A stretch of DNA of 64,000 nucleotides. Source: Nothopassalora personata. Taxonomy: Eukaryota; Ascomycota; Dothideomycetes; Mycosphaerellales; Mycosphaerellaceae. The DNA lies in contig CM066294.1 in assembly GCA_033816765.1 (NCBI GenBank), forward strand, positions 1,984,001 through 2,048,000, given 5' to 3'. Below, piece by piece: positions 47,827 to 56,190 of this stretch. A program made the position numbers and the translations under genes. How positions within the stretch are numbered: position 1 is the stretch's first letter; each line of letters starts with the position of its first letter. The notes under the pieces are model-generated. The model was not told where the DNA came from. It was given only the letters and a program-made list of their open reading frames with translations, and searched no databases.

Positions 47827-50025
47827 ATGCCTGCTGGCCTAAGATCTTCTACCAGGACCACTCCACGAAGGAAATACACGGTCGATGCATTTGAGGGCAT
47901 TGAGGCACTGCAAGAATCAAGCCCAAGTAGCGGAGATGAGGACCCTGATGAACAAGAATCAGAGGATGAAGGTGAGCCGCACGAAGAGGACTATCGCGCC
48001 GAGGCCGAACCGGCAGAATCCGATGATGATTCCATGTCTGGTGCGGAGGAGCTAGGTACGCTCGAGCAAGAAGCAGAAGGCGGCAGTGATGCCGGAGAAG
48101 TGCTTCTGGAAGACGACATATCCATTGCTGAAGACCCTCTCCCCGGCGCGTCCGTAAGGAAGAATACCTACAAAGCGCCCAAGCTGGTGAGTCGAAGTTC
48201 CACAGGTCAAGTCCTGTTCTATCGTGGCGTACCTGAACAGGTCCACAACAGGATCACCAAGCTGGAGAGGGTGGCTTACTACTTCGGTCCTACCGAGGCA
48301 GACTACGGACCACTAGCTCAGGCAGTCGACAGATGGAGCGGAGAGCCTTGTCTACCAAGCCGTCAAGCGCAAGCGGGCGGCAGGGGCGGCTTGGTGTACC
48401 AAACAGCCTTCCAGCAAGAGTTGCATCGCAGCGAACGCAATTGGAAGTGGTATGCTCGAGATGGAGGACGTGAACACTTCCAGCAACGACAGTTATCCAA
48501 AGCGATCAACGCCACAGATGCTGGTGGGTACCTGGCGACTGATCGCCTGCGAGATCGAAGCTTTGTCATGGGCCCGCTCAACCAACGCAAACTGTACAAC
48601 CTGCGCCCAAAGCAATACCTGACACTTGCCGAGCCATTCGTCGAGCCAACACCGCTCGGCAAACAGCCGCGCAAACATTCACCCTCGTATAAGCCTGGAT
48701 ACATACTCAATTTGGGAGCGAGGATAGGTTGCCTTGCATGGGCATCAAGCCAGACAGGGCCGAAGCAATACCTTGCAGTATCTGTCATGCCAGAGGGACA
48801 CGACGGTGGAGTCCCTTCAGCGCCAAGAGAGTCTGCCTTCAAACCACAAACTCCTCACGAGTCGAGCATACAGCTTTGGGAGATTACAGCCAACAAAGAC
48901 AACTACATTGACACGACCATACCGCCTCAACTCCGTCGTGTGCTGTGTGCCACCATTGGAGGTATCCGATGCCTGGAGTGGTGCCCTGTACCCTTTCAGG
49001 CTTCTGGACGCGTCGGTCTGCTAGCTTGTGTATCCTCTGATGGAGCGCTCAGGGTGTATGCTATCGCTGAGCCATCCGTAAGTATCGGCACCATATACAC
49101 ACTGATCGATCAGGCTGCCTTCGAGGCACGGCCTCCAGCCACGGTCTGCACATCATGCACCTGGATCAGCTCGACTCGCATAGCTGCTTCTTGTGCGAAT
49201 GGATGTATAGCCATATGGGACGTCGCAAAGAGCATCAAATTTGGTAGCCCCAATCCACGTCCCGAGCTTTACACCTCACTTTGCACCACTTACATTCTGA
49301 AGATCATCTCCGGATACCCATCACTGCCACATCTCATCACCACTACGGCGATGGACGGCAACATCCGACTCACTGACGTTTCCCGGCCAGCTCCAGCATC
49401 CCCAGCAGCGACAGCAGTGACGCAACGAGCACGAATAGGTCAGCCGTCACTCGCCTGGCACGACCCGTCACGCGCCATACTGAGTGTCGAAGACAATGGT
49501 ACCATTAGAGCCTCTACGGTCAAGCGATTCTTCAGCACGATCGGTATCGGTAGAACAAAGAGTCAGACGACGTGCATCGCCACGAGTCCCTGCCATCCAT
49601 ACACGCTCATTGGTACAACCAACGGCGACGCACTGGCCAGCAATCCTATCAACCGGATCGCTCGCGGCGGCAGAACTCCTATTCATCAACAACCTTGGTT
49701 CACTCACGAGTGGCGGCAGCCGACCGAAGAGGAGCGGACAGCTGCTGAGCGCGATGTTGGGCAAAATAGTAACAGTGCCAAGGTCATTGCTGGCAAAGAT
49801 GGATTGACCAGGATCATGGAAGGCTTCAAAGCTTATCAGGTCTCCATGAATAACCAGGGCGCGCTGGGAGGTGTCAATACCAAGAATGGGGTGCCCTTCA
49901 ATACGATATATGAGGAGCGTACCGCTGTCACTGCTGTGGCATGGAACCCAAATGTGCATGTGGGAGGGTGGGCGGCTGCAGGCATGGCGGATGGACTGCT
50001 GAGGATTGAGGATATCGCGTCTTGA
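47827..50025 (+). CDS. TFC6: TFIIIC WD40-type subunit (Tfc6-like)
   Basis: Intronless, 732 residues. An N-terminal basic TPRRKYTVDAF element is followed by about 90 acidic residues, then a segment with RVAYYFGP, RNWKWYARDGG and NLRPKQYLTL, and a C-terminal WD40-like propeller (about residues 290-730) whose blades include LAWASSQTGPKQYLAVS, WEITANKD, VGLLACVSSDGALRVYAI and AASCANGCIAIWDV. This arrangement is that of the fungal TFIIIC tauB subunit Tfc6, which helps recognise the B box of tRNA genes in the nucleus. WD repeats are weak, as in known members. A different nuclear WD40 protein is the main alternative. Confidence 0.68.
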   Translation: MPAGLRSSTRTTPRRKYTVDAFEGIEALQESSPSSGDEDPDEQESEDEGEPHEEDYRAEAEPAESDDDSMSGAEELGTLEQEAEGGSDAGEVLLEDDISIAEDPLPGASVRKNTYKAPKLVSRSSTGQVLFYRGVPEQVHNRITKLERVAYYFGPTEADYGPLAQAVDRWSGEPCLPSRQAQAGGRGGLVYQTAFQQELHRSERNWKWYARDGGREHFQQRQLSKAINATDAGGYLATDRLRDRSFVMGPLNQRKLYNLRPKQYLTLAEPFVEPTPLGKQPRKHSPSYKPGYILNLGARIGCLAWASSQTGPKQYLAVSVMPEGHDGGVPSAPRESAFKPQTPHESSIQLWEITANKDNYIDTTIPPQLRRVLCATIGGIRCLEWCPVPFQASGRVGLLACVSSDGALRVYAIAEPSVSIGTIYTLIDQAAFEARPPATVCTSCTWISSTRIAASCANGCIAIWDVAKSIKFGSPNPRPELYTSLCTTYILKIISGYPSLPHLITTTAMDGNIRLTDVSRPAPASPAATAVTQRARIGQPSLAWHDPSRAILSVEDNGTIRASTVKRFFSTIGIGRTKSQTTCIATSPCHPYTLIGTTNGDALASNPINRIARGGRTPIHQQPWFTHEWRQPTEEERTAAERDVGQNSNSAKVIAGKDGLTRIMEGFKAYQVSMNNQGALGGVNTKNGVPFNTIYEERTAVTAVAWNPNVHVGGWAAAGMADGLLRIEDIAS

Positions 50026-51188
50026 GAATGCCACCTCTTCGATAGGATATCGTCAACAAGGCATCCAAGCATCTTGGGGGCATATGTTGCGCACATGCTA
50101 CCTCTTGAGCCAACCAAAGATCGTTCTACTCACCCAGTGATCCTTTGCAGACGTCCCTGCCACTGCCTCCATCGCCACGGCCAAGCAAAAAGCACGCCGT
50201 TGGAGAAGGCGGGACACGAGCCTTGCACGCTATTTGCGCTAGCGGTCGTCGCTGCGACCCCTCTAGTTGATAACAAGTATATCCTACCCATTGGACTACT
50301 TCCCCTTCTCTGGTGGGCACTTCCTGATGCAAAGGTTTGTCTCAATAAGGGTCTTACAAACGAGACCAACGGGGCAAGGAGATTGGCCCGCGGGCTGACG
50401 GGAGGGAGAGAGCAACAGCATTTGCTCTTGATCGCTCACGATCACTTGCAGCAGATAGTGCGGCGAATAGAAAAAGGCTCAGCAGGCTAATGAAGATGTT
50501 CAGCTACATCTGCTGGACCGGAACAATTTCATGCAGAGCGTGGCGGAGTACGCCCTTGTGTGACATGGCGCTAGCTGGAGCTATTCGGTACAACAACGAG
50601 CGATAATTTATGGCTAATCGTTCCGATCTCTGCTACTCTACGAGCCGGCTGGCTAATCATTGCACATCGTGGGCTTTGGAGTATGTGCGACACTGGCCTT
50701 ATTGCCATGTTGGTGCGACCTACGGGTCTTGGCCAAGATGGCATGTCCAGCCTCGATCTCCTGATGTATGCCTCTTTCAGTTCTCTTTCGCGTTCATGGT
50801 GGTCGAAGGTGGTGTTGATTCCCGAAGCAAAGGACCTGGTGGTGGACACATCCCTTGGGCCGTACCGTCGAAAGCATCGGGTGATCGTTCGAGGAGCGTC
50901 ATGTAGGAGCATCGCACGTATGCTGCGGATACTTCTCGCACAAATGGTCTCAGAATCGAGCTCCACAACTCTTTATGCCTAAGAATAACTCATGTTCATG
51001 AAGGAGGCAGCACGCAGACGAAAGAAGGTCGTACTGACGAGGATACAACAACGCGAATGCGCTGCGGAAGACCATATATGAAGTGCTACAATGTCCACCT
51101 TCAAGAACCATCATCACTCACCGACAAAGCAAGACGATCAAAGCCTCCAATCCTTCACTACCACTATCATCACAAACGAAAGGTCCCA
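50026..51188. other. Intergenic upstream of the secreted protein
   Basis: 1.16 kb with no supported gene. Several open frames overlap on both strands (for example 50571-50966 minus), none with a domain or a sensible start. Confidence 0.4.
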
Positions 51189-51638
51189 ATGAAGCTCTTC
51201 ACCACTACCCTCGCCGCTGCCTGGGCAACCCTCGCCCTCGCCCAGTGCCAACAGGACCAACTCTGCACCGGCATCAGCCACGAAGCCTGCCACTTCCACT
51301 GCATCACCCGCGGCCACGCCTTCGGACTCTGCACAACAGAGCAAGGATGCCCAGCCACCACCAGTACTTGCGACTGCGACGACACCTCCGGAACCACAAA
51401 GCGTGACGCCACCAAGTCCGCCCCTGATCCACCGACGGACATCAACGGCGACGTCCAGCTCGACGACGTAGACAGGATTCTTGCCATCCTGGCCGACTAC
51501 CCTGTCATCGACGGCGATGATGCTGAGACCAATGGCACGCGTGACGGGGACCTCGATAAGAGAGGATGTCATTCGGTCGAGGCTTGCTGGAAGGTCGCTT
51601 TCGTCAAGGTCTGTGGTTCGGTGAAGGTTTGCAACTAG
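51189..51638 (+). CDS. Secreted cysteine-rich protein, defensin-like (CS-alpha-beta-type) precursor
   Basis: 149 residues, intronless. Residues 1-18 are a clear signal peptide (MKLFTTTLAAAWATLALA). Residues 20-63 hold eight cysteines at 20, 26, 34, 38, 48, 54, 61 and 63. Six of them (26, 34, 38, 48, 61, 63) fit the cysteine-stabilised alpha-beta spacing C-x7-C-x3-C-x9-C-x12-C-x-C, with GLC as the G-x-C element and CDC as the closing pair; cysteines 20 and 54 could make a fourth bridge. A KR at 71-72 follows. An acidic spacer (73-123) ends in DKR (123-125), and residues 126-149 form a second peptide with cysteines at 127, 133, 142 and 148. Secretion, Kex2 processing and an antimicrobial or effector role are inferred; no activity is shown. 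Other small secreted cysteine-rich proteins are the alternative. Confidence 0.72.
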   Translation: MKLFTTTLAAAWATLALAQCQQDQLCTGISHEACHFHCITRGHAFGLCTTEQGCPATTSTCDCDDTSGTTKRDATKSAPDPPTDINGDVQLDDVDRILAILADYPVIDGDDAETNGTRDGDLDKRGCHSVEACWKVAFVKVCGSVKVCN

Positions 51639-52273
51639 ATGGCTTGTGAGAGATGGGAGGCGATGTTGGAAAGGGGGTTGGTGTTGCGGTTGTTGGAATG
51701 TTTGCTGTGCTCTTCCGCGGGGGGCAGGGCTACGCTCGTTAAGCAATATGATCATGTATTTGGGCTTGTCGGTCATAGCGGATATCTCTACATTTGTCAC
51801 TGGGTCACATCGCCTTTGCTAAGTGGGTGCCTCGCGAGGATGGAAGAAGACAGACAATAGGCGGGACGAACGTGCGCATGCTTTTGCCAGGCGGTGAGGC
51901 GAAGACGCCCGGGACGTGTTTGATCTGGTGTGGTGAATGACGTGGATACAGGTCACACGTCTTTCTTTTGGTCCTCCGTACAACAGTGTAGTTGAGCATC
52001 AGTCAGTCAGCTCATCTACCACCGCCAAAATTTCCAGCGGGAGTGGTAGTAATTATCCTGGTAGTCGCTCGACAACTGTACCCAGGGTCATCATGGCATT
52101 CTTGCGTTGGGTTACCTTATGAGCGACTTTACTCCTCAGCCTCATCCACACCATCCCTCACTCACCTTCTTCTTCCTCATCGTCGTCGTTCTCCTCGCTC
52201 TCTTGGTCATCCCCCTCCTCTCCTCATCCTTACTCCTAGCCGCCGCAGCCACGTCGAGATTCGTCATCCAGGA

Positions 52274-52296
52274 CCCCCCCCCCCCCCCCCGCCCCC
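52274..52296. repeat. C17 homopolymer run
   Basis: Seventeen C, one G, then five C. It is the inverse complement of the G-run 440 bp downstream. Confidence 0.9.
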
Positions 52297-52483
52297 GGGC
52301 CAACGCTTCGTATCCCGTACTTAGTTCCATCACCCTAAGCTCTCTCCCACCATGTACCTGACAACACGCTGGCCCATCATCCAAACTTGGCGAGCCCCAG
52401 ATTGGACAGGCAGGATATCGCATCCAATGAGCACGATATGCACCGACCAGCTCGCCGCAAGTAGTCAGACTCCCTTTGGATTC

Positions 52484-52960
52484 CTAACAGCGACAGAGCT
52501 CTGCCCTGTAAACATCGTACAAGTGACTCTCGCACCCGAACTCGATCTGCGTGACCCGTGGCCGTGGGACCAACATGTCCCGCGAGCCGGCGTCTGTGCC
52601 AAGGAAGGTTACTGGCTGATACGTGAGCTGCTCGTGATCGATTGTGGGTGTGGGTCCGGCCAGGCCGTAGTTGATGATGTCGCCACCGTGCGGGAGGGAT
52701 GCTAGCATATCGTTGCTTCTTGTGCCAATGTGGGGGGGGGGGGGGCGGGGGGGGGGGGGGGCTTGAAGATGAACTTGTCGCTTCTGAAGGGGTTGAAGAC
52801 GGGATAGACTGGATTGCTGTCGAGGTCTTTCCAGCTAGGCCGCCCAGGCGTGTCACCTGTAGGCTGTGTCGCGGTGCGTGCATCTGCCTGACCGTAGTTT
52901 GAAAAAAAAGAGTGTTTGAGAATGCGCGGAGGACCGTGCCGCCAAGTGCGACAGACACCG
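52484..52960 (-). pseudogene. Gene-like minus-strand fragment interrupted by a poly-C/G run
   Basis: On the minus strand, about 52762-52910 reads SWKDLDSNPVYPVFNPFRSD then KFIFK, and 52484-52730 reads PHGGDIINYGLAGPTPTIDH, then QLTYQPVTFLGTD and TQIEFGCESHLYDVYRAEL before a TAG at 52484-52486. Third positions are mostly G or C, as in the real genes here. Between the two pieces lies the G-run (poly-C on this strand), and the reading frame must shift across it. I do not recognise the family. A disrupted gene, or a gene whose run length is mis-assembled, both fit. Confidence 0.35.
52732..52761. repeat. G14-C-G15 homopolymer run
   Basis: Thirty bases with a single C at 52746. Such tracts can form G-quadruplexes and are prone to length error in sequencing. 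Confidence 0.9.
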
Positions 52961-53353
52961 GCTAGTCAAGAGATCGTGCAGAGGTAGTAGAAGGATAATG
53001 TTCTAGAGAAGTTCCGCAACCTCCCACTGCAGACTCTGGCCGAGGCTATCGTCGATGATGGTGAGTGAGCTTACCACTTTGTTTGCTGCGTATCGCCAGT
53101 ACTGGTCTCTGTCGGGAACGGTGCGTTCTCTGGTATGCTATGCCTCGAGTTGACGGAGTGGAGGCCAGGCATGTCGCGCGGCGTCTCTAGGAAGCTCAGT
53201 GAGCTCGGACGACCGTGAGAGAGCACGCCTTGACGGATGAACAGCCGGGGAAGTGCAAGAAACTTCGCCCTCCCCTCCACCCAAGCTTGAACGAGTGACG
53301 GAGACGACGATCAAGATGGCGCCCCAAAGCCCACCGAGACCGATTGCATCTAG

Positions 53354-53479
53354 CTCCGTGTCATCCAAGGCAAGGAAGTAACCGTCCGCGACCTGATCGA
53401 AGCCATTCGAAACCACGACCATGACTGCGGTTTCTGCATCGCAGAGGTGAACCATGACTCTGACTCTGACTACGACTGA
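53354..53479 (+). other. Orphan exon-like segment
   Basis: Directly after a TCTAG acceptor, a frame of 41 codons reads VIQGKEVTVRDLIEAIRN, then HDHDCGFCIAEV and an acidic DSDSDYD end before TGA. It looks like a terminal exon, with third positions rich in C, but no matching upstream exon was found. Confidence 0.25.
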
Positions 53480-53938
53480 CGCCTTCACGGTTCTACCAGA
53501 CTAGCCGACCTCGGGGACCCCAGATCAGGACACAGACAGGTGGCCTGGCTGCGACGAGGAAGCGCATGGGCAAAGCGGAGAAGACCCGCGAGGTTTCAGG
53601 TGAGAGTGATGAGACAAGGCCAGGAGTGCAGCACTGAGATGCCGGGTGGAGGCGTCGAGTGCCACAAGGGTAGACGAAAGCACGAAGACAACAGCAGAAG
53701 AAACCGACGCATCAGTGTAGGGATTGCATTTATCCGACGAGGCTTGCGGTATAGCTACCTTGCTGCGACGATCGCTTGTATCGAGCTTTTGAACTGCGTA
53801 AGCAGCATAAGACAGCATTCAGCGCAAGAACAGCACCGACGTAGTGAAGCCGACTTCCGCCTTCGACAGCACAAACGGGCCAGTTCAACTTCGCGAGCAA
53901 GCTGCGGACTTTGGGAGCTCAGGTATCATCAGCGTATG

Positions 53939-55279
53939 CTACCAAAGTAGCTCCACATTTGCGGTCGGTGGAATGTCGTCTTCTGAGACATTGTATCTGC
54001 CGTCTTTGCTCTCCATGGGGCGCTTGTGCCAATGAGAGACAAAGCTCTGCGCCGCTCCTTCCGTATGAAAGCCAATGATATAGACAGGATTCGGTGTACG
54101 CCGTTTCAGACCTTCCTTGACTCCAGCTGCCTCTTCCAATAGTGCCGCTCCATCTTTTTTCACTTCCTTTACCGGGGGCAGGGCCTTCGTACCATCGACA
54201 GCACGCTCAGCATATATACTGTCGTCCGCCGCAGATACCTTCTGTTGAGGCTCCCATTTGGTGACCTTGACATTGAGATCGTCGCCACCCGACCAGCCGA
54301 GAGATCTGGCTTGTGCACTTTCCATGATGATGTGGCGAATGCCGCTAGCTTGCATTTGTGGGCCCTCAAGAGTGAGTCGTACTTCGAAAGGCATCCGGTC
54401 AGGCCGCTTGACAATGCTAGGATAGCCGTTGTACTTCACCATAGCTTGCACAAGTGGGTTAAGTGGAGGCCTCAACTGTCTCAACTCGAGCCTCTGCGAG
54501 GGTGGGACCAAGCTATATGCTTGTATTGCAGAACGTATGTCTAGGCCTTCCACCAGATATCCTGGAGGTGGGGGGATCGGAGAGGTGATAGAGCTTGGTG
54601 TATGCATCGCGGCAAGATTGTGAATGCGTGTGACATGACCCTGATAGGTGAAAGCGCTCAGGGACGATCTGAAGAGCAGGTAGTAGACACTTTCCCGCGC
54701 TAGAGTTGCTAGATTACGAGAAGGTATGACTTTGACAATGTCTCCTTCCTCAAGAGTCCAGCCTTCGATATGTCGTCCCTGTGGAATGAGGCGGCGGAAG
54801 TCTTCCTCGGTCAGGTTGGTGCTGGCATTTCGCAAGACAAGCACACGTGCTCCTGGACTGGCTTGCGCCGCTCGTTCCTCCAGCTGCTGTGCTCGTAGAG
54901 ATCGTCTTGGCGTTTCCTGCCTTACAATCTTGTTGGGGGAGATGATGGTTGACTCCGTGCTGGACTCTATGGGCAGGCGGGGAATCTCGCGCGAGACATT
55001 GTGTTGGGTCTCATAGCGCTTGGACTCTTCCGGAAACAGCTGCTCGACCAGTGAGGGCTTCTTCTTGCTGTCCGCCTGAGGCGACGTTGTGTTGACGACA
55101 CTGCGCTTCCCGGCATCGTGTGAGCCCGTTTCTCTCGTTTCTCTCGTTTCTCTCGTTCCTCGCCATGAACTGCCGCCATTGTGGTCACTGCTCCTCCATC
55201 GACAGGGTTGGCCGCCTGCCCTACCGGTCAACGACGGCCACCACGCGACGCGCTTAGCCCAGCACTGCCTCGTCAGCAT
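53939..55279 (-). CDS. Probable mitochondrial protein with RNA-binding-like middle domain
   Basis: Intronless, 446 residues from the ATG at 55277-55279. The first 45 residues are basic and low in acids, rich in Arg, Trp and Gly (MLTRQCWAKRVAWW, then RWRSSDHNGG), fitting a mitochondrial presequence. A threefold Arg-Glu-Thr repeat follows, coded by a 9-bp tandem at 55128-55154. From about residue 140, RVLVLRNASTNLTEEDFRRLIP begins an RRM-like alpha-beta unit. Near the end, NPVYIIGFHTEGAAQSFVSHWH could be a second one. The protein resembles conserved ascomycete mitochondrial hypotheticals, but no exact function is recognised; a role in mitochondrial RNA handling is an inference. The unusual repeat near the N-terminus probably varies between strains. 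Confidence 0.65.
   Translation of the reverse strand: MLTRQCWAKRVAWWPSLTGRAGGQPCRWRSSDHNGGSSWRGTRETRETRETGSHDAGKRSVVNTTSPQADSKKKPSLVEQLFPEESKRYETQHNVSREIPRLPIESSTESTIISPNKIVRQETPRRSLRAQQLEERAAQASPGARVLVLRNASTNLTEEDFRRLIPQGRHIEGWTLEEGDIVKVIPSRNLATLARESVYYLLFRSSLSAFTYQGHVTRIHNLAAMHTPSSITSPIPPPPGYLVEGLDIRSAIQAYSLVPPSQRLELRQLRPPLNPLVQAMVKYNGYPSIVKRPDRMPFEVRLTLEGPQMQASGIRHIIMESAQARSLGWSGGDDLNVKVTKWEPQQKVSAADDSIYAERAVDGTKALPPVKEVKKDGAALLEEAAGVKEGLKRRTPNPVYIIGFHTEGAAQSFVSHWHKRPMESKDGRYNVSEDDIPPTANVELLW
55128..55154. repeat. 9-bp tandem repeat, three copies, inside a coding region
   Basis: GTTTCTCTC three times (plus strand); encodes Arg-Glu-Thr repeats on the minus strand. Confidence 0.85.
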
Positions 55280-56190
55280 CAATGACGGGCAAATGCAGGC
55301 GATGGTGGTCTGTTATCGGAAGTTTGCTTTCAGCTTTCAGGAGCTGAATGAAGTTCGGCGCGTGCCTAATAGTCTAATTTGGCACAAGCCCGTCAGAAAC
55401 AGACGTCCTGGAGGCCAAAATAACAGGGACAGCTTCACGACCGCGATTGAACTTATACACACCACCGCAAGAGCCACGTCTACTGTATATCGTACGAAAC
55501 TTGCATCCTACGGATCGCCGCGTCCTGCTCTTTCGATTGAGCTATATGACTTGACTTGCAAAGGATCTACTTACTGCTGCGTTGTTGAGGTGCGGGGGCA
55601 ATTGCGCATTCGGGTTGGTTCCGGGTCTTTTTGTCCCCCAGGAGCGCGTGCAGTAAATCGTGGCCAAGAGGTTGAATCCTCGGGAGGGGCCACCTCATCG
55701 GAACGCGGCAAGTAGAAAGAAGGAAGCTCGCTTGGAGTTTGATGGGTATTCAGACCCTAGCTTTCGGCTAAAGCTAAAGTCGTCCCGGTAGGGGGTTAGG
55801 GTATGGGTAAAATAAGGGTTAGGGTAGGTACTCTCGGTACTGTACTGTAGTTAGGTAGTTAGACGATGGTTCAACCACCACACTCGCTGCGTCGCAGGTA
55901 CGGGAAGCAGGCTACGCAGCTTGAATGATGATTATCGCTGTCGCGTTTTTAGAGCGGAGCGGGCCACCTCTTTGAAAGGTCATCAGGAGCCCCCCTCGGT
56001 GTTGATTAATTAGAATTTTGATTAGAATTAATCAGGATTTGATGCTAGATTTATTTAGGCTTGGCGCTTGTGGTGTTCCGTCTGAAGCTTCTTCCGGTTC
56101 CCAGTCACAAGCTCCGGGATCTTCACGTGGCGCCTGCTTTAAGGCTGTGTCTTAAGACCTCTCTAGTCTTATAAGGACTACAGGCCCACC
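55280..56190. other. Intergenic with telomere-like units
   Basis: About 0.9 kb between divergent genes. TTAGGG occurs at 55796-55801 and 55819-55824, amid G-rich near-repeats (GGGTATGGG, GGGTAGG). AT-rich DNA with alternating GATTAATTAGAATT units lies at 56001-56040. No coding content is recognised. Confidence 0.5.

Larger units (their letters stand above)
51639..53938. other. Unresolved 2.3-kb region with homopolymer runs and gene-like fragments
   Basis: No complete gene is supported. The region has a C17 run, a G14-C-G15 run and coding-like pieces on both strands (separate entries). Two short frames, 52126-52361 (one hydrophobic stretch) and 52352-52705, are not convincing. Confidence 0.45.

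Noticed and set aside
50571..50966. 131-codon minus-strand frame
   Set aside because: No domain or codon bias like the neighbours, and overlapping frames on the other strand are equally long.
52352..52705. 117-codon plus-strand frame with an ordinary-looking product
   Set aside because: The minus strand has the stronger G/C bias at third positions and more protein-like blocks, so the plus frame is probably its shadow.
55640..55700. Possible tRNA gene: a GAGGTTGAATCCTC string resembling a T-arm
   Set aside because: The B-box core is off consensus and no A box or acceptor stem can be paired at the right distance.
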